Program-made: the position numbers and the translations under genes
In this document: one piece after another, positions 48,854 through 57,672 of the stretch
How the letters are laid out: the number at the start of each line of letters is the position of its first letter
Position numbering within the stretch: the first letter of the stretch is position 1
Source of the DNA: Deinococcus sp. QL22
Lineage (GTDB): Bacteria; Deinococcota; Deinococci; Deinococcales; Deinococcaceae
Direction: 5' to 3'
Assembly (NCBI RefSeq): GCF_023370075.1
Contig: NZ_CP097151.1
Location: 310,001-374,000 of the forward strand
Length of the DNA: 64,000 nt
Notes under the pieces: model-generated
What the model saw: only the letters and a program-made list of their open reading frames with translations
What the model was told of the DNA's origin: nothing
The model's database searches: none

Positions 48854-51472
48854 TCAGTCGGGAGACGTCCAGCCCACCGGCGTCCAGTCGGCGCTGGGGC
48901 GGGCGTAGTGGTAACCCTGCAAGAGGTTGACGCCGAGGTGGCGCAGCACGGCGCCCTCATCGGCGTGTTCGACGCCTTCAGCCACCACATCCAGGTCGAG
49001 CGCCTGACTGAGGCCCACCACCGAGCGGATGATGGCCTGCGCCTTGAGGTTGCCCCCGCGCTCCAGGGCCGCCACAAAGGAGCGGTCAAGCTTGATGCCG
49101 GACACCGCTAGCGTGCGCAGAATGCTCAGGCTGGAATAGCCGGTGCCGAAGTCGTCGAGCATCACCCGCACGCCCAGGGTGTTCAGGGCCGTTAGCAGGT
49201 GGGTGACCCGCTCCGGTGACTGAATCAGCATGCTCTCCGTAATTTCGAGTTCCAAGCGCTCTGGAGGCAAACCGCTCAGTGCGAGGGCCTGCAGCACGTC
49301 GGCCATCAGGTCACCTTCTTGAAATTGCCGTGCCGAGAGGTTGACCGCCACCCGCACACCGTTCCAGGTGGCGGCCCGCTTGCAGGCTTCTTTGAGCACC
49401 CAGGCGCCGAGCGCGATGATGCCGCCGCTGCGCTCCAGGGCAGGAATAAATTCGGCCGGACTCTTGCGCCCCAGCGTGGCGCTGTTCCAGCGCACGAGGG
49501 CTTCCGCGCACACCGGGAGGCGCGAGTGGGCGTCGATCAGCGGTTGAAAGTGCAGTTCAAACTCGCCCAATTCCAGCGCCCTGGACAGGGCCGCGTCGAG
49601 CGCGACGGCTTGGACACGCAGTTGGTCTCCGCCGCTGTAGACCCGCAGGCGCCGGCCGTCTCTGCGGGCGTCGTCCAGCGCTATATGGGCGGCACGGTGC
49701 AGGTCTTCAGCCTCTAAACCGTGCTCAGGATGATGAGCCAAGCCCGCGCTGGCCGAAACGTAGAGGTCTTGTCCCATCACCGAGAAATTGCGCTGCAAAC
49801 CGCGCAGCAAAGCGTCGGCCTGCGCTTCCCGGTCTTTCGGGGTCTGACCGAACAGCACCATCAAAAATTCGTTGCTGCCAGCGCGGGCGAGAATGTCGTG
49901 TGGCTTGAGGCTCTCTTTGAAGCGGCTGGCCACCTCGCGCAGCACCTGGTCGCCGCCGGCTGAACCCAGCGCGTCGTTGAACTGCTTGAAGCGGTCGAGG
50001 TCGACCACCAACAGGCTCAGGTCGCCGTCGTACGGCCCGCCCGTGCTTAGGGCGTTGGTCAACAGGGCGTGCAGCATCACCCGGTTGGGCAGGCCCGTCA
50101 GGTCGTCGGACAACTTGCCGTTCTCCAACGCAGTCAGGGCTTCGGTGCGGGCGGCGTCAGCCGTGCGGCGCAGGTCACGTTCATACTGAATTTCGCGCCG
50201 AGTGGAGTGGAGTTCGGCTTCGCGGGTCAGGTCACGGGCCTGTTGACTGAGCGCCACGTCCCGCAGCGTGTTGCTCAGCGCCGCCGCCTGCTTGAGATGC
50301 CTGATGGCCCGGCGAGGATCGTCCCCCTCATACAGGCGGGCCAGTAGATTGTGAATGGTGAGGGCCTGGGCGGGCCGCACCGCCTGTTCGCTGAGCGTCA
50401 GGGCGCGGTGCAAGAGGGGTGCGGCCCGCTGGGGGGCGGGGGAGCCGAGGTACTGCTCTGCAGTCACCTGCAGCAGCTCCAGTTGGGTGTCGATGTCGCT
50501 GCTGTGCTCACTGAGCGCGGCGGCGTCTGCAAAGGCGCGATCCGCCGCCTCCGGATGGCCTGTCTCCGCATAGAGCAGGCCCAAGCTCTGCAGGGCGGCA
50601 GTGAGAACTTGGGTGTTGCTCAGGGCACGGGCGACGTGAAGCGCATCGCCGAGCAGCACCCCCGCCTCTATAAACTTGCCGCATTGCCGGGCCATTTCGC
50701 CGCTGTTCAGGGTCATCAAGCATTCTGCGGCCTGGTTGCCGGCGCGGGCCGCCACGTCTTTGGCCCGCATAAATTGTTCATAGGCCTCCTCATACTGGTG
50801 GGTGGTTTCATGCACCAAGCCCAAGCCGGAAGACACGTGCAGGGCGGATTCGAGCGGCTCTGCGCAGCGCGGCAACAGCAATTGGGCCTGGGTCAGTGCC
50901 TCGACCGCTTCGGGGAGCCGCGCCTGCGCGTTAAAAATCAGCGCGGTGTTGCACAGCGCCCGGATCTCGCCGTCCACGTCGCCAAGCTGCTGGCGCAGCA
51001 GGAGCGCCTGGGCGATCAGGCCCAGCGCCTCCTCACTGTTCCCAGTGCGGTGGCGAACTTGGGCCAGAAATGATGTGGCGGCGGCCTGATGTGCAGTGAG
51101 CTGCGCAGTCGCCGCTTCGCCCAAGGCCACCCGGAAATGACGTTCGGCCTCGTGCAGCCGCCCAGTGCGGGTGTCGGCTTGGCCGAGCAGCAGCGCGTGA
51201 CGGACACGCTGCTCGGCGGTCTGAGGTGAGCAGGCGTCAAGCTGCACCTGAAGCCGATCCAGCGCACCGACTTGCAGCAGGATGTCGGCGGCCATCAGCC
51301 GCAGTTCCGGCCGGCACGTCGGGTCGGGCCAGTGCTCTTCGATCAGCGCGGCCAAGCGCTCGAGGGCCTGTTCGGGGTGTGCCGTGCTCAACGTCCGCAG
51401 CTCGCTCTGGGCAGCGGCATGCAGGCAACCCCGTTCGTCTCCGCTGGCGGGAACTGGAACAGGCCTGGTCAC
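48854..51472 (-). CDS. TPR-GGDEF-EAL protein, probable cyclic di-GMP phosphodiesterase
   Basis: The 872-residue soluble protein has an N-terminal array of tetratricopeptide-like helices (about residues 20-420, repeated A-x2-HF/AL-x2-A-L patterns), a GGDEF domain whose motif has become AGSNEF (ILARAGSNEFLMVL, near residue 540) and an EAL domain with intact AEALVRW, ITESMLIQ, DDFGTGYSSL, KLDRSFV and AEGVE. It should therefore break down rather than make cyclic di-GMP. It begins one base after the protease gene and is probably co-transcribed with it. Confidence 0.92.
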   Translation of the reverse strand: MTRPVPVPASGDERGCLHAAAQSELRTLSTAHPEQALERLAALIEEHWPDPTCRPELRLMAADILLQVGALDRLQVQLDACSPQTAEQRVRHALLLGQADTRTGRLHEAERHFRVALGEAATAQLTAHQAAATSFLAQVRHRTGNSEEALGLIAQALLLRQQLGDVDGEIRALCNTALIFNAQARLPEAVEALTQAQLLLPRCAEPLESALHVSSGLGLVHETTHQYEEAYEQFMRAKDVAARAGNQAAECLMTLNSGEMARQCGKFIEAGVLLGDALHVARALSNTQVLTAALQSLGLLYAETGHPEAADRAFADAAALSEHSSDIDTQLELLQVTAEQYLGSPAPQRAAPLLHRALTLSEQAVRPAQALTIHNLLARLYEGDDPRRAIRHLKQAAALSNTLRDVALSQQARDLTREAELHSTRREIQYERDLRRTADAARTEALTALENGKLSDDLTGLPNRVMLHALLTNALSTGGPYDGDLSLLVVDLDRFKQFNDALGSAGGDQVLREVASRFKESLKPHDILARAGSNEFLMVLFGQTPKDREAQADALLRGLQRNFSVMGQDLYVSASAGLAHHPEHGLEAEDLHRAAHIALDDARRDGRRLRVYSGGDQLRVQAVALDAALSRALELGEFELHFQPLIDAHSRLPVCAEALVRWNSATLGRKSPAEFIPALERSGGIIALGAWVLKEACKRAATWNGVRVAVNLSARQFQEGDLMADVLQALALSGLPPERLELEITESMLIQSPERVTHLLTALNTLGVRVMLDDFGTGYSSLSILRTLAVSGIKLDRSFVAALERGGNLKAQAIIRSVVGLSQALDLDVVAEGVEHADEGAVLRHLGVNLLQGYHYARPSADWTPVGWTSPD

Positions 51473-51473
51473 G

Positions 51474-52742
51474 CTAGCGGGTCAAGGCATCGAGATCGAT
51501 GCGCCCCACCCCCAGTTTTCCAGTGTAGTTGGCATTGCCGCTCACACCGCCCATATTTTGCGCGGTGCCTTTGAGGCGCTCCGCGCTGTCGGCTGCCGAG
51601 CGGGCCAACCCGTGGGTCATCGCCAGCGCGACGCTGCCAGCCACCAAGGGGGTGCTCATCGAGGTACCGCTCCAGGCCGCGGCCTGATTCTGGGGCGCCG
51701 GGCCGACCAAGCCCTCGCCGGGGGCCAGCAGGGTCAGGGGGCCGTACTGCGAGAACGCACTCTTGCTTCCGGCGTGATTGACGCTGCCCACCGCGAGATT
51801 GTTCGAGGTCAGCCCAAATTCGGCGGCAGGGTAATCCAGCCCCTCATGGCCCCCGTTGCCCGCGCTGGCCACCACCACCGCGCCCAGCGAGTTGGCGTAG
51901 GCAATGGCCTGCGTGACTGCTTCGACTGCCTCTCCTGCGCCCAGCGAGAGGTTGATAATGTTTGCGCCGTGGTCGGCGGCCCAGACGATGGCCTGCGTCA
52001 GGTCATCGACGTCGCCCCCACCCTGCTCGTCGAGCACCCGCAGCGGCATGACCCGTGCGCCGGGCGCCACGGTCAAGCTCAGGCCCGCCACTTCAGAGCC
52101 GTGCCCGACCGCGCCGGTGCCCATCTGGCCCTGATCCTGCGGCAGAGCGTCGTTGTCCACGAAGTCTTTCCAGGTGTTGGCGGGACTGAGGCGTCCGGCA
52201 AAGGCCGGATGGTTGAGATCCACTCCAGTGTCGATCACGGCAAGGGTCACGCCCGCGCCGGGTGTGCGGTTCTGCGCCGTGATGCGGGCCTGCGCGGCAT
52301 CCAGTCCAATGGAGGTGTACTCCGCATAGTTGGCCGTATTTGCCGCAGACGCGCCGCTGCCACTGCCCCACAGTCCGACTGTCCCGCTGCCCCACAGGCC
52401 GACGGTTCCACTGCCCCACAACCCCACCGTACCGCTGCTGCTGAAGTTGGGCACCCGGAAGACGTCTGTATTGCGCTCCACCGTGACGTCCGGGGCGCGT
52501 TCAAGCGCCGCGCTCCTCAGGGGTCTACCGGTGACCCGCAGCAAGGCAAAGCGGGGAGTACGGATCACCAGTGCTCCGCCGTAACGCGCAGACAGTTGAG
52601 CGTCACTGAGAGCGGGGTCAGGAGTCCCTACCGTCATGACGTACTCGCCGGAGGCCGCAGGCGCCTGCGGCGCCGTTGGGGCAGCGCAACCGGCCAAAAG
52701 TAGAGCGGTAAATAGGGGAAAAGCAGAGCGGGTGAGGCGCAT
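51474..52742 (-). CDS. Subtilisin-type (S8) serine protease, lipoprotein
   Basis: The 422-residue enzyme has a lipoprotein signal (SAFPLFTALLLAGCAAP, Cys19), an I9-like prodomain (about residues 30-100), three tandem GTVGLWGS repeats (about 104-127) and a peptidase S8 domain with the triad in VIDTGVDLNHP (Asp), GHGSEVAGL (His) and SGTSMSTPLVAG (Ser) plus the oxyanion Asn in ASAGNGG. It is probably exported, lipid-anchored and self-processed. It precedes the TPR-GGDEF-EAL gene by one base. Confidence 0.93.
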   Translation of the reverse strand: MRLTRSAFPLFTALLLAGCAAPTAPQAPAASGEYVMTVGTPDPALSDAQLSARYGGALVIRTPRFALLRVTGRPLRSAALERAPDVTVERNTDVFRVPNFSSSGTVGLWGSGTVGLWGSGTVGLWGSGSGASAANTANYAEYTSIGLDAAQARITAQNRTPGAGVTLAVIDTGVDLNHPAFAGRLSPANTWKDFVDNDALPQDQGQMGTGAVGHGSEVAGLSLTVAPGARVMPLRVLDEQGGGDVDDLTQAIVWAADHGANIINLSLGAGEAVEAVTQAIAYANSLGAVVVASAGNGGHEGLDYPAAEFGLTSNNLAVGSVNHAGSKSAFSQYGPLTLLAPGEGLVGPAPQNQAAAWSGTSMSTPLVAGSVALAMTHGLARSAADSAERLKGTAQNMGGVSGNANYTGKLGVGRIDLDALTR

Positions 52743-52936
52743 CAGACACTCCTTGAGGACAGTGAGAAGTTGAACGGGGGATGAAAATCCCCATCAAAGG
52801 AAGGAGGCGTGCATCCCTGCTGTTCGGAGAAGACACCGTGGAGTCGCTTTATCGTAGCCTGTGACAGGGTGAAGGAGCGTGAAGTGTGCTGCTCATCCTC
52901 GACTCAACTGACGAATATCCCTCGGCAGGGCCTGAG
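52743..52936. other. Region upstream of the protease gene
   Basis: No gene. It should contain the promoter of the protease operon (minus strand), but no clear boxes were recognised. Confidence 0.3.
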
Positions 52937-52984
52937 CACAGCCTCATGCATGGGGGGGGTTCCCCCCCCATGCATGAGGCTGTG
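52937..52984. repeat. 48-nt perfect palindrome with G8/C8 core
   Basis: CACAGCCTCATGCAT followed by eight G, then TT, then eight C and the exact complement of the first arm: a 23-bp stem with a two-base loop and no mismatch. It lies about 195 bases upstream of the protease start, next to a transposase fragment. Its origin is unknown. Confidence 0.85.
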
Positions 52985-53022
52985 AACCACGGCCTCATTC
53001 TGTCAGCTTGTTCCAATCTGCC

Positions 53023-53560
53023 TCAAGTTGGGCGAGGCAGGTTTGGAGCGTTCGCCGAAACTGTGACTGCAGCCGACGGGTTTCCTGACGGCGTTGCAGT
53101 TCTTGACGGACTGCACGCTACTGCTCCACCCTCGTCGGCTGAAGGTCTTACGGACAAATCATGCTCTTGCCGGTCGCAGCGGCGGCCAGGCGCACCTGTC
53201 CACGAATAACCAGACTCGGTGAAGCTGATTTCTGGCCGCTGATACAGCATTTATACCGCTTGGCCGAGCCAAAATACTGCTCCAGTGCATTGTCGGTTTG
53301 GGGCAACCCTGGAACACGGTAGCAGTGGAAGAGCCAGACCTGCTGAGCCGTCAACACCTTGATGAAGTGCGCCGGCGCAGTCGAGACCTTAGGCAGACTC
53401 TGCTGCTGACGTTCCACGTGGAAGAACAGGCGTTGAAACCGCTGCTAGACGATGTGCGACACCACACGAGTTCGAGCGCCAAGTTTGGCTGGCCTGATCA
53501 GGCGTCCGCAAGACCGACTCAAGCCCACCTTCACCATCATGCCCGAACGAGCGTTTCCGC
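53023..53560 (-). pseudogene. Transposase remnant (family uncertain)
   Basis: The readable part on the minus strand is VPGLPQTDNALEQYFGSAKR, then ISGQKSASPSLVIRGQVRLA, a pattern found near the C-terminus of a transposase group common in Deinococcus (NDLEQFFGS...GRKGASPSLV). Flanking sequence is frameshifted and the ends are not defined. Confidence 0.55.
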
Positions 53561-53614
53561 CTTGACCAGAAGAAAACATCAGAAGCAAGCGTCCAGACGT
53601 GGTCAGCCGCCGCG

Positions 53615-53647
53615 GGAGGGGTGGCCTGAAGCTCAGGCCACCCCTCC
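53615..53647. repeat. Perfect 15-bp hairpin
   Basis: GGAGGGGTGGCCTGA and its exact complement around AGC. No T-tract. It lies between the transposase remnant and the IS6-type end at 53670. Confidence 0.5.
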
Positions 53648-53669
53648 GCCCCCCATACCCAGCCCCGAA

Positions 53670-53684
53670 TTAAGGCAATACAAC
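53670..53684. repeat. IS6-type terminal sequence, solitary
   Basis: TTAAGGCAATACAAC differs by one base from the end at 18874-18888. No transposase is attached. Confidence 0.4.
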
Positions 53685-53733
53685 CCCCTCGACTCCTCTT
53701 TGTCGACCACAACTTGCTAGAACCCATGACGGG

Positions 53734-53755
53734 ATTCAACTCGAGCGGAGCGAGT
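53734..53755. repeat. Short dispersed repeat (GAGCGGAGCGAGT type), copy 2
   Basis: Matches the inverse of 3856-3877 at 20 of 22 positions. The following 160 bases to the gene at 53918 contain no gene. Confidence 0.4.
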
Positions 53756-53917
53756 AGGAAAAAGTACGGACTGAAGGGAGACGGACGAACAGGCGGGGCT
53801 TTCCCACCAGTCCGGGAATCAAACGGAATTCGTGTCCGTCGATTCTTTGCCGCTCGATTGTCGGCAGAGCTTTTGCAGTCCGCCCTTGATCAGGCTACGA
53901 CGTAATGCCAGTGGGAA

Positions 53918-54427
53918 TTACTCGCGCCAGATGGCCCAATGATTGTCTAGGGCGTCCATCTGTTCAGGCGTATGGCCCCCCAAACGCAGGAGTGCCATGA
54001 TCTGCCCCCGGTGGTGGCTGTCATGCACCACCGTATGCATCAGGAAATGCACCGGATTCGACTGGTAGGTGCTCTCATTCCACGGATCCGCGAAAGGCTG
54101 GTTCTTTTCCAGAGCGCCCTGCACGGCCCTGAGCGCCGCCTCGTCACTGAGGGCGAAGGCTTCCCCGAGGTCGGCAGGGTCTTGACCTTCCCAGCGCCAC
54201 ACGAACGTATCGTCTACCACTCGGAACAGCGGCTCGGCGTGCGCCGGAGAGATGTTTGAGAGCCAATCGGCGCGGAATCCAGCCATATGGGCCAGGTGCT
54301 TGCCTACCGTCCAGCCGCCGCGCTCATCGCTGAGGCCAAAATCCGTGGGGGTCAGGGCGGTCAGGAGGACTGCGTTCACGCGGGCGTTGCGGCGAAAAGT
54401 TTCCAGTGGCAGGGTCAGATCGGGCAT
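53918..54427 (-). CDS. DinB-family protein 1
   Basis: The 169-residue protein has the four-helix DinB/YfiT layout with three metal-binding histidines: GWTVGKHLAHMAGFRADW (first His), and MHTVVHDSHHRGQIMALL (second and third). DinB proteins bind divalent metals, act in thiol-dependent or detoxification reactions and are often DNA-damage-inducible; Deinococcus genomes carry many. The ATG at 54427 precedes a clean domain start. It is the second gene of a pair, 69 bases after the neighbour. Confidence 0.85.
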   Translation of the reverse strand: MPDLTLPLETFRRNARVNAVLLTALTPTDFGLSDERGGWTVGKHLAHMAGFRADWLSNISPAHAEPLFRVVDDTFVWRWEGQDPADLGEAFALSDEAALRAVQGALEKNQPFADPWNESTYQSNPVHFLMHTVVHDSHHRGQIMALLRLGGHTPEQMDALDNHWAIWRE

Positions 54428-54496
54428 ACATTCATTCTCCGGATGTGGGGCAGTTCTGGGCGGGTGGCGGGCCAGGCGAAGATCGCCCGCAGGCAC

Positions 54497-54976
54497 TCAG
54501 CGCTCGTAGAAAGCGGGCGGCTCGGTGCCCAGGGCCCGCAGATACACATAGGCCTGAGCGCGGTGATGAATCTCGTTGTCAATGGCATAGATGGCCGCGA
54601 CCCAGCCAGTCATTTCTCCCCAGGGAAGCTGATGGAGGCGCATAAAGAACGCCAAATCAGCAGTCGGAGCCTCGGCAGCGATGCGCCCACTCAGGGCGTC
54701 CCAGGTACTCAGCAATTCAGATTTGCTGCGGGGGCCAGCAGTCCAGTCTGGTTCGCTCCAGTCGCTCCCGGTCAGGCCGCCGAGCGTCATCTCGCTGACC
54801 ATGTGAATCTCGGTAGCCATCACGCCGAAGGGACGCATGGGCGGGGCCGCAGTGAAGGTGAACAGCTGGTCTTCCGGAAAGGCCTCGATCACGCGGCGGG
54901 TGAGGGCGCGGTGGCCCTGCCAGTGGCTTACGAAGTCTTCCAGAGACAGGATGGACGGGCGGGTGGTGGTCGTCAT
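54497..54976 (-). CDS. DinB-family protein 2
   Basis: The 159-residue four-helix protein has histidines at the DinB metal positions (ATEIHMVSEM near residue 55 and AIDNEIHHRAQAYVYL near 137). It differs strongly from its neighbour at 53918. It is divergent from the WYL regulator gene, with 110 bases between, and is probably controlled by it. Substrate unknown. Confidence 0.82.
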   Translation of the reverse strand: MTTTTRPSILSLEDFVSHWQGHRALTRRVIEAFPEDQLFTFTAAPPMRPFGVMATEIHMVSEMTLGGLTGSDWSEPDWTAGPRSKSELLSTWDALSGRIAAEAPTADLAFFMRLHQLPWGEMTGWVAAIYAIDNEIHHRAQAYVYLRALGTEPPAFYER

Positions 54977-55086
54977 GTTTGAGCCTCCTGAGATGAACAG
55001 CCTGGGGCTGAATCTGTCCTCAGCGTAATGCCAATTCCCGTCAGAACGTGTCGCTTTTCACGGTCTGTTCGAATTAGACTCAGGCC

Positions 55087-56049
55087 ATGTACGATCCGTC
55101 GATGCGCGTGCTGACTGTGCTGGAACTGCTTCAGTCCCGCGAGGAAGTCAGCGGCGCGGAGTTGGCCCGCCGCCTGGAAGTCAGTCCCCGCACTGTGCAG
55201 CGCTATGTGGCCCGGCTGCAGGACCTGGGAATTCCTGTCGAGGGTCGCCGGGGCGTGGGGGGAGCGTACCGCCTGAAACCCGGATTCCGCCTGCCACCCC
55301 TGATGTTTACGCCCGAGGAAGCGCTGGCCGCCGCACTGGGCCTGAGAACGCTCCGGCACCTGGGGCTGCACGCGCTGGCCCCCGCCGCCGAGGCCGCCAG
55401 CGCCAAACTGGCCCGCACGCTGCCAGCTGCCCTTAAAGATGACGTGCAGGCGCTAGAAGACAGTGTCCAACTGGACGCCTCGCCCTGGGTCGTCACCACC
55501 GACGCGCGGCTGTTGGCGACATTGCTGCAAGCGGTGCATACGACCTGCCGTGTGGCGTTTATGTACGCCGCTCCCGCCACCCCGCCGATTCTCCGCCAGG
55601 CCGACGTGTACCGCGTCGTCCACCTGGATGGGCGCTGGTACGCGGTAGGCCACTGTCATCTGCGTGCCGCGCTCCGCTCCTTTCGACTTGACCGCATGAG
55701 TGATCTGAGCGTCCTGAGGGATCCGTTCACGCCCCCACCCGGTTTTGACGCTGCCGCCTACCTCCGCTCCACCCTACACGCCGCACCGACCGCCTTCGAA
55801 GTCAGTGTGTGGCTAGACTGCCCTCTGGAAGACCTGCGGGGCCGAGTGGCCGTCTGGGGCACTGACCTGACCGCAGAAGGCGCCGGCACACGCCTGCGCG
55901 CCCAGCGCGAGAATCTGGGCAGTTTCGCGGCATTCTTGTTGGGTGTGGGCTGCGCCTTTCGGGTCGAGAGTCCCCCAGAACTGCACGCAGAGTTCCGGGC
56001 ACTGGCCGAAAGATGTGCGGCGCAACTGCAGGCCTACCGACAAGCGTAA
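55087..56049 (+). CDS. YafY-type transcriptional regulator with WYL domain
   Basis: The 320-residue protein has an N-terminal helix-turn-helix (VSGAELARRLEVSPRTVQRY at about residues 22-41, with GRRGVGGAYRLKPGF as wing) and a WYL domain (about residues 140-220; the HLDGRWYAVGHCHLRAALRS stretch with FRLDRMSDL). A WCX-type C-terminus follows. Family members sense DNA damage products or nucleotides. The divergent DinB pair is its likely target. Confidence 0.9.
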   Translation: MYDPSMRVLTVLELLQSREEVSGAELARRLEVSPRTVQRYVARLQDLGIPVEGRRGVGGAYRLKPGFRLPPLMFTPEEALAAALGLRTLRHLGLHALAPAAEAASAKLARTLPAALKDDVQALEDSVQLDASPWVVTTDARLLATLLQAVHTTCRVAFMYAAPATPPILRQADVYRVVHLDGRWYAVGHCHLRAALRSFRLDRMSDLSVLRDPFTPPPGFDAAAYLRSTLHAAPTAFEVSVWLDCPLEDLRGRVAVWGTDLTAEGAGTRLRAQRENLGSFAAFLLGVGCAFRVESPPELHAEFRALAERCAAQLQAYRQA

Positions 56050-56335
56050 GCCGGGGCGAGCGCGTGTCGACGCGGTTCTGGCAAGTCGTTGTCGGTAAAG
56101 AGGAGGAGAGGGGCACCTGCTGCCCACCTGTCAGGGCGCAGGCCCCAGCGGTCACCATCCAGCAGTACGCTTCGGACACACGCATCTGCTTGACGTTCTG
56201 GAGGATGCGGGCGAAAGGCAGCTTGAGCGGGTCGCCCACCCAGCCCCGTGCGGCCTGATCGGCGGCGCTGCGCTGGAAGGGAGGGTAGACCGCCGAAGTG
56301 CCTCGCTGCCGGATCGAGGCGGCTTCAGGCAACAG
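56050..56335. other. Gene-free stretch
   Basis: About 286 bases. A minus-strand frame (VKQMRVSEAYCWMVTAGACA) looks weakly protein-like but matches nothing I recognise. Confidence 0.3.
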
Positions 56336-56606
56336 GGTCGAACTGACTCAGGAAGTGCGCCGCGTGCGGGTGGATTTTGCTGCCTTTGGTGACCGCTCGC
56401 TAGCTTACGCTACAGATATTCAGCCGGAAAATTGAGAGATTCGGGGCCTCATCGCCGTGGACGCCGTGCGGTTTGCCCAAGCCCTTCAGCACGCCATGGC
56501 CACCCACACCTCGCGCAAGCTCGGGGCAGTGCTGGGGGACGAGTCGTATCTGCTGGCGCCGATTGAATGGCACGTCACCCACAGCCAGGGCGATTCGTGG
56601 TCGTAG
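56336..56606 (+). pseudogene. Tandem small-protein paralogue 1 (broken)
   Basis: This frame aligns with the genes at 56711 and 57155: VRVDFAAFGDRSLAYATDIQ, then a TGA at 56433, then EIRGLIAVDAVRFAQALQHA and LGAVLGDESYLLAPIEW. The first 40 residues are missing, replaced by unrelated sequence. It is a truncated, interrupted copy. Confidence 0.7.
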
Positions 56607-56710
56607 GCCTGTACCGCTCACCACCTCACCCGAAAGTTCGCCGCCAGATGGGCAAACGGTGTACAGAGCCCTGGGTGTTTTTCAGAACGGAGAGCACTAC
56701 CGTAGCCCGC

Positions 56711-57076
56711 ATGTACCGCATCCACCGCACGGACTTCCCCAAAGGCCAAACCGTTGAGTTGCCCCGCTACCGGATCGACGTCTTCAACGACCACTCCGTG
56801 GAGTTGAGTCCAGACCAATCTTTCCTCGAGGTGGATTTGGCGGCGTTCGATTCCCGTTCTCTGATCGCTGCTATGGGAGTGCAGCGTGAGGGGCGAGAGG
56901 TTCGGGGCTTGATCGCTGTGAATGCGGTGCCCTTTGCGAACGCCCGCCGACAAGCTTTGGCGCAGGGGCAGGAGTTTGGTGCTGTTTTAGAAGACGTCTG
57001 GTATGTGTTGGCTCCCATAAACTTGTACTTCACCCCCCGCGCAGGTGAAGACGTGGTCGTGGGTCTGTACCGCTAG
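56711..57076 (+). CDS. Tandem small-protein paralogue 2
   Basis: The 121-residue protein begins YRIHRTDFPKGQTVELPRYR and continues with FLEVDLAAFDSRSLIAAMGV, EVRGLIAVNAVPFANARRQA and FGAVLEDVWYVLAPINLYFT. It has no signal peptide, no membrane segment and no cysteines. Two paralogues flank it. Sequence just before the ATG (GTAGCCCGC) is nearly the same as before the third copy (GTAGGCCGC), which helps fix the start. No family recognised. Confidence 0.65.
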   Translation: MYRIHRTDFPKGQTVELPRYRIDVFNDHSVELSPDQSFLEVDLAAFDSRSLIAAMGVQREGREVRGLIAVNAVPFANARRQALAQGQEFGAVLEDVWYVLAPINLYFTPRAGEDVVVGLYR

Positions 57077-57154
57077 ACGAGTGCTGCCGCACCCTGCCAA
57101 CGGAAGAGGTCGGTGTGCGTTCGTCTCGCAGAGGAACGCGCGAGCGTAGGCCGC

Positions 57155-57496
57155 ATGCTGTCCACCATCCGCACCACGTTCCCCAAGGGTCTGAAAGTCA
57201 ACGTGCCCTGCTACCACATGGATCACTTCAACGGCAAGAACTTGGAACTGACGCCTGAAGGACAGCAGCTTGAGGTTGATTTTGCTCGCTTCAATGCACT
57301 TTCCATCGCCAACGCGACCGCCATCTACCGCAACGGCTGGGAGATTCGGGGCTTGATCTCCGTGGAGTCTTGGCCGTTCGCCCACGCCCTCCACGCAGCC
57401 TCGATGGACGGCAACACCCACCGCTTCGGAAGCGTCTTTAACGACGTGTGGTATCAGGCAGCTCCGATCGACCCACGATTCACCCTGAGTGCGTGA
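57155..57496 (+). CDS. Tandem small-protein paralogue 3
   Basis: The 113-residue protein (LSTIRTTFPKGLKVNVPCYH, then QLEVDFARFNALSIANATAI, EIRGLISVESWPFAHALHAA and FGSVFNDVWYQAAPIDPRFT) aligns with paralogue 2 along its whole length. A GTG at 57113 would add 14 residues, but the ATG at 57155 matches the paralogue start. It lies directly upstream of the ebo-type operon on the same strand. Confidence 0.65.
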   Translation: MLSTIRTTFPKGLKVNVPCYHMDHFNGKNLELTPEGQQLEVDFARFNALSIANATAIYRNGWEIRGLISVESWPFAHALHAASMDGNTHRFGSVFNDVWYQAAPIDPRFTLSA

Positions 57497-57517
57497 CTCC
57501 ACCCAGAATGCACTGGG

Positions 57518-57546
57518 TTGAGGGTTACTTTAATCAATAAATAATG
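57518..57546 (+). promoter_or_regulatory. Possible promoter of the ebo-type operon
   Basis: TTGAGG (57518-57523) and ATAATG (57541-57546) are 17 bases apart in an AT-rich island, about 125 bases before the first start codon. The -10 match is imperfect. Confidence 0.4.
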
Positions 57547-57672
57547 ATTCGCAGTTCTGGGCTGGGGTTACGAAGCTGTAACGGGACAAGCCCTAGGGTG
57601 GCCAAGTCTTTGCGGCGGGCCCGGTTGAGTTGGGCTCCCCCGTTCTGTTTTTTGTGCTGTCTAGGAGGTTCT

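Noticed and set aside
51282..52703. Plus-strand frame of 473 codons opposite the subtilase
   Set aside because: Shadow of the S8 protease, whose catalytic triad is on the minus strand.
53714..53905. 63-codon plus-strand frame
   Set aside because: It lies over the dispersed repeat, has no ribosome-binding site and no recognisable content.
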